From Eshraghiella sp964405265 (lineage in GTDB: Bacteria > Bacillota > Clostridia > Lachnospirales > Lachnospiraceae): 64,000 nucleotides of DNA. The stretch is taken from the NCBI GenBank assembly GCA_964405265.1, contig CAYONC010000001.1, positions 137,871 to 201,870 on the forward strand. The letters run 5' to 3'. The position numbers and the translations under genes are program-made. The notes beneath the pieces were generated by a model. That model saw only the letters and a list, made by a program, of their open reading frames with translations, searched no databases and was not told where the DNA came from. This document shows positions 34,970 to 44,246 of this stretch, one piece after another (the stretch's first letter is position 1; every line of letters begins with the position of its first letter).

Positions 34970-35945
34970 AATTTTCATCAAACATTCGTATTATTCTTAG
35001 GTTACCCTTGGCAGTCATTGCCCCCTGCATAAATGCGCGCTGGAAGGTCATACGGCCTTCCACGATGTCATCCAGCACACTGATGTTAAGCCTTCCTATA
35101 ACATCTGCCTGTTCTATCTGTCCGAAATAACAGTCCATACTGTTGTCCCTGATTTCTATTATAAGGGATTTCTCCCTGCCGTCTATTTTGATAAGGTATG
35201 TTGCGGAAAAATTATCCTGCGGAACATAATGCTTCTTCAGCAATGCAAGATAATGCTCATCTCCACCCTTCTCTTCCTCTTCAAGCATGCTCTTAAACAT
35301 TCCTGCAAGTTCTTCTATATCTTCTTTCTGCTTCCTGACGTAATTGTCATTTGAAGCATATTTTGAAAGCTGTTCCGTTTCCTGCGGTGTAAGGTTAATA
35401 ATGTCACTCACCATATTCTGTTTAATTGCTTTATTGCTTGTAGGAAGTACACAAAACTTCTGTGAAACCGTCCGATATATTTCCTCCGCACGCTTTTCTA
35501 TTATGTCCCTGTAATCTGTATTCAGATCAAAATCCTCACCGTCTGCCACATAGGCACATATACCATTGCAGGCTTTTCCGCCAAGAATTTCCCATGCATT
35601 CATAAGTTCAAGATGAGCTTCCTTTTCTCCGTAGGCCTTCGACATAACCACCGGAAACATATATGTTCCCGCAATTTTATTCTTATCACCATACAGCCAG
35701 CACGCATCAAGGAATGTTGGTATGTAACCGCCTATTCCGCACCATTCGACCGTGGATGCAAGTATTATGGCATCCGCTTCCTTTATGGTCTGCGGCAATG
35801 ACATAATACTGCTCTTCATTTCATACAGATTATATCTCTCAACCGTAACCCTCAGCTCCTCAAGTACGGAGGTCAGTCGGTTAATTACTGCTATTGCCGG
35901 GTCATCTATCATGCCTCTTCCGCCATAATATATATTAATCTTCAT
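34956..35945 (-). CDS. flavodoxin-like fold fused to SCP2-like domain
   Basis: A 329-aa protein. Residues about 1-160 resemble an NADPH-dependent FMN reductase/flavodoxin fold (start MKINIYYGGRGM, then ADAIILASTVEWCGIGGYIP). A helical linker (about 160-225) leads to a C-terminal SCP2-like lipid-binding domain: LNISVLDDIVEGRMTFQRAF, then GAMTAKGNLRI. ATG 35945 is chosen for GGAGG 8 nt upstream; an earlier in-frame ATG is too close to that site. The substrate or cargo is unknown. Its 3' end overlaps the kinase-like gene by 14 bp. Confidence 0.75.
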   Translation of the reverse strand: MKINIYYGGRGMIDDPAIAVINRLTSVLEELRVTVERYNLYEMKSSIMSLPQTIKEADAIILASTVEWCGIGGYIPTFLDACWLYGDKNKIAGTYMFPVVMSKAYGEKEAHLELMNAWEILGGKACNGICAYVADGEDFDLNTDYRDIIEKRAEEIYRTVSQKFCVLPTSNKAIKQNMVSDIINLTPQETEQLSKYASNDNYVRKQKEDIEELAGMFKSMLEEEEKGGDEHYLALLKKHYVPQDNFSATYLIKIDGREKSLIIEIRDNSMDCYFGQIEQADVIGRLNISVLDDIVEGRMTFQRAFMQGAMTAKGNLRIIRMFDENFIFS

Positions 35946-36001
35946 GTACATATCCTCCTGTGTCAGACTGCATAACCACTGAATAAGATTATAATACATT
36001 A

Positions 36002-37222
36002 TCAGTTAAACATCAACTTTAACCTGCCGAGGGTAAGTGTATCATTTTTTTCCAAAGGCATAACCTGATAGCATGCAAGCTCATTACCGTTAACCATCGT
36101 TCCGTTTGTTGAATTAAGGTCTTTAACAAAAAAACCGTTATCTTCTTTTATTATTTTTGCATGCATACGGCTTACACCCGGAAAATGTATCACGCAGTCG
36201 GATTTTTCTTCCGAACTGCCTATCACCGTATCCCCTTTGACGGTAAATCTTCGCAGTATGCCTTCCTCCTGCCACATTAACTCATGCTCTGCTTCATATC
36301 CGCTCAGTATGACTGTCCCGTTCTCCTCATTTTTTTTCGGAAGTATAATATTAACACTTTCCTCCGCATACGGAATATTCACCTCTTCCTTTACGGTTTT
36401 TACAAGGAAGTCTTTGTTTTCAACATACCATCTGTATATAAAATATTCTCCCGTTCCGCATATGACGCACATAAGACCGCAGAACATCCTGTTCAAAGCT
36501 GAAGGCCGAATAGAATTAAACAGCAGGAAGAGAAAAAATACCAGAAAAATCATCCCGGTTAATCCGGCAATTCCAATACATGAATATATTTTTGCGTAAT
36601 CACGTACTTCCCTTTCTTCCTCTATAATTTCAGGAAGCACGGATATATTTTCCGTTACCGTGGTTTCTATTCTTCCTGTGTCTGAATTGTTACTTTTTAT
36701 ATGTTCAAAAAGCTCATCCATCGGGTACTCATCCATACACAGCCTTTTATATATTCCATACGCCAGTGTAACAGCTTCATTATCTCTATGGTCTGTTATG
36801 CTGAGAATATATTCAAACAGCTTCCTTAACCGTTCCCGGAAATCTTCCGTTACCGAGCCCGTATAGGCAAAACAAAATCTGTCTGATGCCATATCCCTGA
36901 AAATATATTCCGGTAGCAGGACAAGACCTGATTCGTCCAGCATATATTCTTTCAATGACTTAGATATTTCCTTTAATGATTCCGCCAGAATCTCCAGCTC
37001 CCCGCTCCCCATTCCGTTTCTTCCGTAATTTTCGGCGATGCTTCTCTTTGAATTAATGCAGTATAAATATCTGTACTCAGAATTAACCTGTCTGACCTGA
37101 ACCGGGAGCAGCCCTTTTATACGGTTATTTCTTACCATTTTCATCTCAAAGCTTTCCTGTATTCCGCTTTTCCTTATCTCCATGTAGTTTCCGCCGGTTT
37201 CTCTGATAAAATTAATTTCCAT
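36002..37222 (-). CDS. DUF6382-like protein with C-terminal FHA domain (Tad locus)
   Basis: A 406-aa protein. The N-terminal half (about 15-190) resembles the DUF6382 domain seen in Lachnospiraceae Tad loci (from memory). Two membrane helices follow at about 218-262 and a forkhead-associated phosphothreonine-binding domain closes the protein (about 325-406: GSSEEKSDCVIHFPGVSRMH, NSTNGTMVNG). It is the last gene of the Tad operon and may couple pilus assembly to Ser/Thr kinase signalling; no kinase is in the window. ATG 37222 has AGGAG 9 nt upstream. Confidence 0.8.
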   Translation of the reverse strand: MEINFIRETGGNYMEIRKSGIQESFEMKMVRNNRIKGLLPVQVRQVNSEYRYLYCINSKRSIAENYGRNGMGSGELEILAESLKEISKSLKEYMLDESGLVLLPEYIFRDMASDRFCFAYTGSVTEDFRERLRKLFEYILSITDHRDNEAVTLAYGIYKRLCMDEYPMDELFEHIKSNNSDTGRIETTVTENISVLPEIIEEEREVRDYAKIYSCIGIAGLTGMIFLVFFLFLLFNSIRPSALNRMFCGLMCVICGTGEYFIYRWYVENKDFLVKTVKEEVNIPYAEESVNIILPKKNEENGTVILSGYEAEHELMWQEEGILRRFTVKGDTVIGSSEEKSDCVIHFPGVSRMHAKIIKEDNGFFVKDLNSTNGTMVNGNELACYQVMPLEKNDTLTLGRLKLMFN

Positions 37223-37643
37223 CCACAATATCTCCTATAAATTCAGCCATTCTTCCGCCTGCCCTGATTACGTCTGCATTTTTCCCGGTATTTATGATTC
37301 CGTAATAATCAGACAATGTCATATTCTTATCAGTACCAAAGCAGTGCTCATAATAATAATCATTTATTTTTTTCATAACCTTTTCTTCCGTGCTTTTAAA
37401 ATTATCCTCATCAGTCTTCAATACCGGCGAGCATATAATTCCTGTATAATCAATTTTACCGCTGTCCGTGTCGTAATAAAAATTTTCAGCCTGATACATT
37501 CTTATACCTGCCTGAATTTTACTGCTGTCATTAAGAACCCTGTCATGCAGTGTATAGACCAGTCTGATTGTTCCGACCGTAAAAAATGCAATAAAAGAGA
37601 AAATAACTGCTGCCTCCGGTGTAAAAAAGCCTTTCAGTCTCAT
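37212..37643 (-). CDS. TadE-like minor pseudopilin
   Basis: A 143-aa protein with a type-III-like prepilin opening: KGFFTPEAAVIFSFIAFF, i.e. a short basic stretch, a Glu near the start of a hydrophobic helix, then an extracytoplasmic domain. It is probably a pseudopilin processed by one of the locus's prepilin peptidases. It overlaps the second prepilin peptidase gene by 4 bp and the FHA gene by 11 bp. Confidence 0.7.
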   Translation of the reverse strand: MRLKGFFTPEAAVIFSFIAFFTVGTIRLVYTLHDRVLNDSSKIQAGIRMYQAENFYYDTDSGKIDYTGIICSPVLKTDEDNFKSTEEKVMKKINDYYYEHCFGTDKNMTLSDYYGIINTGKNADVIRAGGRMAEFIGDIVDGN

Positions 37644-38068
37644 ATCACAACCTCCGCTATTGTCATAATTATGTAAGAGAAAAATACGAACGGAATAAAC
37701 GGAATTTTTGTTTTAAGATTCTTTTTACGGATAATGGCGTATATCCCTCCGGCAAACGAAGCAAGAAGCAGCGAATACAACAGAAGCCTGAGATTCTCTG
37801 ACAGCCCCACCGTTGTCCCGATACATATAAACATGACTCCATCACCGTATCCTACCCCTTCCCGTGTAATAATCGCAAAGCCGAGAAAAATAAGACCAAC
37901 AATAATTCCTCCAAGCATCGACTTAAAAGACTGATACCGGAATATACAGTTAGCCGCCAGTGATGCAGCCATATACGCAACAAATCTCGGAACGGGAATA
38001 CTCTTTTTTTTCAAATCGACTGCCGATTCAAATGCAAGAACGGCAGTAACTATACCATTAATTATCAT
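37640..38068 (-). CDS. second A24-type prepilin peptidase
   Basis: A 142-aa membrane aspartyl protease of the TadV/CpaA type. The first catalytic Asp is in ESAVDLKKKSIPV (about residue 18) and the second in the GxGD motif GVGYGDGVMF. Five to six hydrophobic helices fill the protein. ATG 38068 with AAAGGA upstream is preferred over an earlier in-frame start inside the TadE-like gene. It is unusual in being the second peptidase of one locus. Confidence 0.8.
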   Translation of the reverse strand: MIINGIVTAVLAFESAVDLKKKSIPVPRFVAYMAASLAANCIFRYQSFKSMLGGIIVGLIFLGFAIITREGVGYGDGVMFICIGTTVGLSENLRLLLYSLLLASFAGGIYAIIRKKNLKTKIPFIPFVFFSYIIMTIAEVVI

Positions 38069-38942
38069 TTTGTTTCCTTTCACATTTACTGCACAGGTTA
38101 TACTTCTTTTCAGCTTCTTCTGCATCCATCATAAAAACGTTTCTGTGCAGGTTAGGACATACGGTTGTTGAATGATATCTTGTTCCGTATGCCGTATAAT
38201 ATGCTTTTCCGTATAAATCTTCGTTTTCACAACATCTTTCACACGGATAATAAATTGCACCCGATTCATTTCTCTTATCATGTATCTGCTCCGGCTCACA
38301 TGACATTACTGCAACGGTAAGATAGCTGCAGTCAGAATACAGGTGATATACCGTTGCATTAGGCACAACATAAACATAATCTCCGGTCTGTACATCATCA
38401 TTTTCATCATCAGCTCCGATCCATGCATGACACACTGCCCTTACTGAAAATTTTAGTGGTTTTAATCCGGGCAGATTGAACGGATTTTCCATTTCATACA
38501 TAAGTTCAACATCTATAATGCCATCTTCACAATCCTTGAGCAGGTTCAGGTGTATCCCGCTGCTTCCGTTAACTATATAAGTATTATCAAGATAATCCGT
38601 ACCTATCTCACTAATAACCGCCTGCTTTATATATCCGCTTTCAATAATCTGTTCAAAATTATTCTGAATATCCGCCCTGTTAATGTAATATGCGTAACCT
38701 GACATTTTCATTGTCTGATTAAACAGTGACGTCTGTATTACCGACTGTACGTGAGCTGCCTGAATAAGAAAAATAAAAGCTGTTAATGCTGCAATAAACA
38801 GTGGCATAACCAATGCTGCTTCCAGTGTAAGACTTCCACTCAGATGTGAGGGAACGGAAAATGCCCTATTTACGATAACGGAACTTTTCACTTTAATACA
38901 TGAGGCATTTTTGTTAGTAAAATATAATTTTAAATAGGACAT
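38058..38942 (-). CDS. TadE-like pilus protein with duplicated Cys/His C-terminal motif
   Basis: A 294-aa protein. The N-terminal cytosolic part leads to SGSLTLEAALVMPLFIAALT (about 30-50), a TadE/pseudopilin-type helix with the conserved Glu. The ectodomain ends in two tandem Cys-rich modules: VYHLYSDCSYL...CERCC and RYHSTTVCPNL...CSKCE. These resemble small zinc or disulfide modules. ATG 38942 has GAGGGA upstream; a GTG five codons earlier lacks one. Confidence 0.75.
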   Translation of the reverse strand: MSYLKLYFTNKNASCIKVKSSVIVNRAFSVPSHLSGSLTLEAALVMPLFIAALTAFIFLIQAAHVQSVIQTSLFNQTMKMSGYAYYINRADIQNNFEQIIESGYIKQAVISEIGTDYLDNTYIVNGSSGIHLNLLKDCEDGIIDVELMYEMENPFNLPGLKPLKFSVRAVCHAWIGADDENDDVQTGDYVYVVPNATVYHLYSDCSYLTVAVMSCEPEQIHDKRNESGAIYYPCERCCENEDLYGKAYYTAYGTRYHSTTVCPNLHRNVFMMDAEEAEKKYNLCSKCERKQNDN

Positions 38943-38965
38943 TTTCAGTTCCCTCACTTTCTGAT

Positions 38966-40969
38966 TCAGTAACTTTCAGCAAAAGAATATGTATACATCC
39001 GTTTCATGTCTGAAACGGTATACATTATCTCTGCTTCAACCGAAAATACATAATTTCTTAATCTGAATTTTGTGTCTCCGGACGCGATTTTCCACAATTC
39101 CACCAAATCCATGGTATTTGCTGATTTTTTCCCTTCATCCTGAAAAATAAGTAATGCTCTCAGATACATCTCATAGTCCATCCCTTTTTCACATTTATCC
39201 TGTTCCGGTTCAAGGTCCAGCGTCAAAAATTTTTCATAGCTCAGCTGCCAGTTTTCCTCTGTTTTTACGGCCATGATTTTTCCTTCCGATAAAAGTGCCT
39301 TCACTTCAACAAGCCCTTCCGCATATGCCCACATATACATGACAAGATATTGTCCTGCCTTCACAAGTCCCTCCGCTCCGGTCCAGCCAAATACGGTCTG
39401 TGCCGTCATATAGGCCTTTTCCTTCTTCTCCGTATCAGTTAACAGATATGCCATATTTATTACACTTCTGACTGTTGCAATTTTTTTAATCGTTTCGTAC
39501 AGATTATCCGCATCATATTTTTTTCCGTTAAGAATATATTCTACCTCATAATTCAATGCAGCACCTTCCTTTTTGTCCGTATACGAATTAAAATGGTCCA
39601 TAACATATTCCCCGTATATTATTTTTTTTGCAAGTCTTGTTCCCGTATCACATTCAGACATCAGTGCTTCCGTTCCTTCGGTGCTGCATGTTGAGGATGC
39701 AAGATCAGAAACCGGAACATACCGTCCGGAAACGGCATCTCCATCCGGAATTGCCATTCCGATTATTCCTCTCTTAAAAATTTTTTTAAGGTTCTTAATT
39801 ATGTTACTCCCGGTTCCGGTTTTCTTGTAAAAGTCATAATTAATGTCCATCCCGTCATATGTGTAATTTTCCATTAAATTTTTCAGTTTCAGTATATCCT
39901 CACTGCCCGTGTAATTTTCCAGAATATCCCTGCACTCTGTTAACAATGCCCTGTTGTATTCCATAGACGAGGTCAGTGTGGGAATATCACACATTTTTTC
40001 TCTGATTATTTCTTCGTAATCCTTCATGTCATCGATGTCATTTATCATGCCGGTAACAATTTGTTCGCCCAGCAGCTTCTCCGTTGTTTTTATGTATTCT
40101 TCAAGTTCACATACCTGTCCTTCCATACTGGTACAGCTGTTTTTTACCATTTTCAGGCGTTCTTTCAGATTCTCCGTTACTCCCAGTACTCCTCCGGCAT
40201 CATCATAAAATTTATTTAGAATTTCCCGTGCCCCGCTGTTGTTCCCTTCCAGTTCCATATAATATGCTCTTTCAAGTTCGTTTCCGATTTTGACTGCATA
40301 ATCAGCCGTAATTACCGATAATACCGGATTATCATCAATAAAATCGTCATTTCTGAATTTTTTCAGAAAATATTCTCTTCCTTCGCACTCGTCCAATATA
40401 TATGTATCCCGGTATTCAACTCCGTCAATGTACATAATCAGTTCCTTGACCATATTATTTATTTTACCTGCATCCTCTGCCACATCCGTCATTTTATCCA
40501 TAATGTTTTCAAGTGTTTCGCTCATTTCTTCGACATTGCCGATTTCAAGATAATCTGCAGCAAGATTAATGGCTTTTGCATACTTTTCATAGCTGATGCT
40601 CTCCTCCATCCACAGCAGCCCGCCTTTATCAACGGCACTTTCAATATTTTTTACGGAAATACCCTCTATTTTTATCCCGAAAATATCCGTCCGGCTGCTT
40701 TGCTTCTCCACTGTGGGAATCAGATACGAATTAATGCGTTTTACAAGTTCTTCTTCATCCTTACTTTCAAAAAGCAATATTCCGTATTCCGCAAAAAGAT
40801 CGGCATCATATTCTGCAAATACCGAATCCAGCGCCAAGACAGCTGCCGTACTTATTATTGCTGCCCCGCCATGAATCTTTGCCGACATAATTCCGGTTGT
40901 TATCACGGATAATACCAGCAAAAAAATCATGGTAAGAAAAACCGTTACACTTCCTTTTATCCTCTTCAT
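38966..40969 (-). CDS. DUF5702-like Tad-locus protein
   Basis: A 667-aa protein with a cytosolic KRIKGSVTVFLTMIFLLVLS start, a TadG/TadE-like signal-anchor with Ser/Thr in place of Glu. A very large, Glu/Lys-rich alpha-helical ectodomain (about 30-660) follows. It resembles the DUF5702 family typical of Lachnospiraceae Tad loci (from memory). It may be a TadG-like tip or assembly factor. Its ATG overlaps the flp stop (TGATG), coupling the two. Confidence 0.8.
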   Translation of the reverse strand: MKRIKGSVTVFLTMIFLLVLSVITTGIMSAKIHGGAAIISTAAVLALDSVFAEYDADLFAEYGILLFESKDEEELVKRINSYLIPTVEKQSSRTDIFGIKIEGISVKNIESAVDKGGLLWMEESISYEKYAKAINLAADYLEIGNVEEMSETLENIMDKMTDVAEDAGKINNMVKELIMYIDGVEYRDTYILDECEGREYFLKKFRNDDFIDDNPVLSVITADYAVKIGNELERAYYMELEGNNSGAREILNKFYDDAGGVLGVTENLKERLKMVKNSCTSMEGQVCELEEYIKTTEKLLGEQIVTGMINDIDDMKDYEEIIREKMCDIPTLTSSMEYNRALLTECRDILENYTGSEDILKLKNLMENYTYDGMDINYDFYKKTGTGSNIIKNLKKIFKRGIIGMAIPDGDAVSGRYVPVSDLASSTCSTEGTEALMSECDTGTRLAKKIIYGEYVMDHFNSYTDKKEGAALNYEVEYILNGKKYDADNLYETIKKIATVRSVINMAYLLTDTEKKEKAYMTAQTVFGWTGAEGLVKAGQYLVMYMWAYAEGLVEVKALLSEGKIMAVKTEENWQLSYEKFLTLDLEPEQDKCEKGMDYEMYLRALLIFQDEGKKSANTMDLVELWKIASGDTKFRLRNYVFSVEAEIMYTVSDMKRMYTYSFAESY

Positions 40970-41139
40970 CAGAACTGAGCCGTACTCCCCGATATTTTTG
41001 AAAAGAGGGATTTAACAATAGCTGTAAGCTGTGTCTTAAAAATTAATACAAGTGAAATAAGAACCACGATTATGAGAATAACTTCAACTACTCCCATTCC
41101 TCCCTCATCTTTTATGAATCTTTTTATTTTTTTTAACAT
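40969..41139 (-). CDS. Flp-type major pilin
   Basis: A 56-aa prepilin. A basic leader MLKKIKRFIKDEGGMG is followed by the mature-type start VVEVILIIVVLISLVLIFK, with Glu five residues into the helix, matching Flp1-like pilins. Prepilin peptidase would cut after the Gly near residue 16. The short C-terminal tail has no cysteines. AGGAGG precedes the ATG. It lies between tadC and the DUF5702 gene and is the likely pilus subunit of the operon. Confidence 0.9.
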   Translation of the reverse strand: MLKKIKRFIKDEGGMGVVEVILIIVVLISLVLIFKTQLTAIVKSLFSKISGSTAQF

Positions 41140-41154
41140 ATGCAATTCCTCCTG

Positions 41155-42327
41155 CTACATAGACATAAATGCCGGAACCATTACGATTACCAGAACAACT
41201 CCCAGCATCATAATCATTGGTCCTAAGAGCCTTGTTCCGGCTTCCTCACCATTTTTTCTTGCAAGAGATTTTCTGTCCTCAAACGCATCCCTTGCTTCTT
41301 CCTTAAGAAGTTCAAATATATTGCGGTTACCCTTATTAATGTTGCGGCTCAGATAATTACCGAGTTTTATATACGGATGAAGATTACACCTTCTTCCAAA
41401 TTCATTGTACGCCTGTGTTTCCGGTATTCCGGAATCAATCATGTTCATACACACGGCAAGCTCTTCGTATGCATACCTGTGCTTACCTTTATCGTAATCC
41501 TTTACTATTTTTTTTATGGCATTATAGCTGCTCATTCCTGCACCCATCAGAAGTGACAGCTTGGACACGATTTCTGAATAATCCATCATCATCTGCCTGT
41601 TTCTTTTTTCCTGCCTTTTTTTAGGTTCTCCTCTCTTTTTTCCGTATATGACGGCAAAAATAACGGCTGCTGCAAATATAATTATTCCTGCCGCATTGTC
41701 CGGGGATTTATAAAATGCCACTTTCTCTCCGCCTATATTTTCCGGTAAAATCACATAATCGCTGTCTTTATCCTGACTTTCAATATATTCACTTATGTAA
41801 TTATTCAGAAGCTCCTTGTCACTAAGCTCTGCCGGATACACTACTACGGGGATTTCATACCGTTGCATCAATTTTTTATAAGTAAGCTCCGCATATATCA
41901 CAACCTCCGTTTTATACTCAAGCCCCGTATTATATACATTTCCGTAACTGTCTATAATTCCGTAACTGTCTGTATAATATTCGGCTTTTATTCCATACTC
42001 TCCCGCTTCATTTATCAGGTTAAGCTTCTGTGTAACATTGGTAAGTGATTCGTTTTCACCGGGCATTTTACTGATTATTTCTTCATATGCCGAATCAAAA
42101 GCTTCCTGTACCCTGCTGTCCGGAAGCTCCCTTGCGGGTATTTTTACGGTTATACCGGTTTTATTTCCATCCTTCTCCATAATAATGTCATATTCGCCGG
42201 CCTCAGTATTGTAATCCGGACGTTTTATACGGTTCAGTTTCTCTTTTCCCATATTATTTACCGCATAAATCATCGTAATTATTACACCCGCAATTATCAG
42301 TACATACTTTATTCTGCTTTTTTTCAT
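41155..42327 (-). CDS. TadC-like platform protein with N-terminal ectodomain
   Basis: A 390-aa type II secretion F-domain protein. Unlike a minimal TadC (about 300 aa or less) it begins with a membrane helix (about 7-25) and an extracytoplasmic domain of about 190 residues. A second helix (about 216-236) precedes the T2SSF domain (about 255-390: EIVSKLSLLMGAGMSSYNAI, GTRLLGPMIMMLGVVL). It would form the inner-membrane platform with TadB. The start lies 3 nt after the tadB stop. Confidence 0.85.
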   Translation of the reverse strand: MKKSRIKYVLIIAGVIITMIYAVNNMGKEKLNRIKRPDYNTEAGEYDIIMEKDGNKTGITVKIPARELPDSRVQEAFDSAYEEIISKMPGENESLTNVTQKLNLINEAGEYGIKAEYYTDSYGIIDSYGNVYNTGLEYKTEVVIYAELTYKKLMQRYEIPVVVYPAELSDKELLNNYISEYIESQDKDSDYVILPENIGGEKVAFYKSPDNAAGIIIFAAAVIFAVIYGKKRGEPKKRQEKRNRQMMMDYSEIVSKLSLLMGAGMSSYNAIKKIVKDYDKGKHRYAYEELAVCMNMIDSGIPETQAYNEFGRRCNLHPYIKLGNYLSRNINKGNRNIFELLKEEARDAFEDRKSLARKNGEEAGTRLLGPMIMMLGVVLVIVMVPAFMSM

Positions 42328-42330
42328 AAA

Positions 42331-43140
42331 TTACACCTGTACATTAGAAATTTTCCCCACAAGAATTACGGCTGAAACATAAATAGCAAGACATACCGTC
42401 ATAATTATTATTCCGGATATGTTTCCGTACAGCCTCTCCATGGTCCCGAAGGAGCTCAGCTTCATATACATGATTATTCCGGCAGGGACAAAATTCATAA
42501 TGTTCTGTTCAAGTTTTTTTGAAGCCATTATTGTTCTTATTTCTCTCTTAACATCAATTCTGTCAGAAATAATTTCAACGGTATCCGTAATTATTGCGAC
42601 AAGATTTCCTCCGCTTCTTTTTGCATATTTCAAAATCTCCGCAAAATATCTGATTTCCTCTACTTCAGTACCTTCTGCATATTTGCCGAAGGCGGTTTCA
42701 ATCGGAACATTTAGTTTTACCATGTTGTTTATCTGAGAAAATCCCGAATACACCGGATTATGAATACCGTATATACTTTTCATTTCCGACATAGTCCCGC
42801 GAAATGCATTCTCCACGGAGTAGCCGGTCTGAAGCAGTGAACTGACAATCCTTATTCCATCCCTGAAGGCTTCCATTGTTTTTTCCTTTTCAGAAATTCT
42901 GTATGCTTTAATGCGTATTCTGTAATGAACATACAGATAAGGCAGAAATAAAAGCGATACTTTAATGTTATCGTAGAAAAGATATGCCGCCGCAACTATC
43001 AGTCCTGTACCCTCAGCAATGCATCTTGCCCTGAATACCTGCACGCCGCAGTTTTTCAATGTTGCACATTTCTCTGTTAAGTTTTTTAAGACTCCCCTGA
43101 ATTTTTCCGTTATCACCTTCTCCAACCTCCACATATTCAT
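42331..43140 (-). CDS. TadB-like platform protein (start uncertain)
   Basis: A type II secretion F-domain protein of up to 269 aa. Two helices (about 48-85) precede the F domain (SLLQTGYSVENAFRGTM, YAKRSGGNLVAIITDT) and two C-terminal helices end it. The longest frame begins at ATG 43140, overlapping cpaF by 128 bp with no clear ribosome site. A GTG downstream has GGAGG at 9 nt, and TTG or GTG codons near the cpaF stop are also possible. The end is certain; the start is not. Confidence 0.85.
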   Translation of the reverse strand: MNMWRLEKVITEKFRGVLKNLTEKCATLKNCGVQVFRARCIAEGTGLIVAAAYLFYDNIKVSLLFLPYLYVHYRIRIKAYRISEKEKTMEAFRDGIRIVSSLLQTGYSVENAFRGTMSEMKSIYGIHNPVYSGFSQINNMVKLNVPIETAFGKYAEGTEVEEIRYFAEILKYAKRSGGNLVAIITDTVEIISDRIDVKREIRTIMASKKLEQNIMNFVPAGIIMYMKLSSFGTMERLYGNISGIIIMTVCLAIYVSAVILVGKISNVQV

Positions 43141-44245
43141 ATAATTTCCGCAGGCATATCTCGCCGGATTTTACACCTGCCACTTCACTGATGCTGAGAA
43201 CCTTACGGCTTTTATCCCTTACTCTTCCCAAATGTACGATTATGTCAATGGCGGATGCTACCTGTCCCCTGACGGCATATACAGGTATATCCATTCCCAT
43301 AAGTACCATGGTTTCTATCCTTGTAAGCATATCTTCTGCACTGTTTGCATGACCCGTTGACATCGATCCGTCATGTCCCGAATTCATTGCCTGCAGCATG
43401 TCTATTGCTTCCGGTCCCCTGACTTCTCCGACAATAATTCTGTCCGGTCTCATTCTCAGGGATGTTCTTATTAAATCCCGTATACTTACGGCATTATTTC
43501 CTTCCACATTGGCAGAGCGGGCTTCGAGTCTTATAAGATTGTCAACATTCTGCAGCTTCAGTTCTGCCGAATCTTCTATTGTGATTATTCTTTCATCTTC
43601 CGGAATGTAATTGGAAAGAGCATTGAGAAAAGTGGTTTTACCTGAACCGGTTCCACCGCTTATAAAAATGTTATATCCTGCTATAACGAGATTTTTAAGA
43701 AATTCTGCCGCTTCAACGGTAATGGAGCCAAGCTCTGTCATTTTTTCCATTGACAGCGGAATGTCATAAAACTTCCTGATGGTAACCGCCGGTCCGTCAA
43801 TGGCAACAGGCGGCATTACTATATTAACCCTCGAGCCGTCCGGCAGCCTCGTATCCGCAACCGGAACGGCTTCATTGATTATTTTATTTGAATTTGCTGC
43901 AATTCTCTGCACTATATCCTCAAGCCGTTTTGCAGATTCAAACTTTTTATTCCATTTACAGATTCTTCCCTCCTTTTCGTAATATATCCTCTCCCACGAA
44001 TTAACCATTATTTCCGTTATTCCACCATCCTCTATAAGTTCCTGAAGAATATCCAGCCGTCGGATGTCATTAAACAGAATCTTTCGTACTTCCGCTTTAT
44101 CCGATGCACTTATTGCAGACATGATTCCGTACTCGCGTACTGCCTCATCAATTATGCCGGCAAGCTCTTCCTCATCCGTATCTTTCACCGGGTCTATACG
44201 GTTTAGTACGGACTGCTTGATTTCCCGTATCTGTTCCTTGTCCAT
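43013..44245 (-). CDS. CpaF/TadA-family pilus assembly ATPase
   Basis: A 410-aa secretion ATPase powering Tad pilus assembly. After an N-terminal helical domain the ATPase shows Walker A SGGTGSGKTTFLNALS, ERIITIEDSAELKL (Asp box), RPDRIIVGEVRGPEAIDMLQ (Walker B region) and the His box MNSGHDGSMSTGHANS. AAGGAG precedes the ATG by 8 nt. It follows the CpaE-like gene directly. Confidence 0.95.
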   Translation of the reverse strand: MDKEQIREIKQSVLNRIDPVKDTDEEELAGIIDEAVREYGIMSAISASDKAEVRKILFNDIRRLDILQELIEDGGITEIMVNSWERIYYEKEGRICKWNKKFESAKRLEDIVQRIAANSNKIINEAVPVADTRLPDGSRVNIVMPPVAIDGPAVTIRKFYDIPLSMEKMTELGSITVEAAEFLKNLVIAGYNIFISGGTGSGKTTFLNALSNYIPEDERIITIEDSAELKLQNVDNLIRLEARSANVEGNNAVSIRDLIRTSLRMRPDRIIVGEVRGPEAIDMLQAMNSGHDGSMSTGHANSAEDMLTRIETMVLMGMDIPVYAVRGQVASAIDIIVHLGRVRDKSRKVLSISEVAGVKSGEICLRKLYEYVEVGEGDNGKIQGSLKKLNREMCNIEKLRRAGIQGKMHC

Positions 44246-44246
44246 C

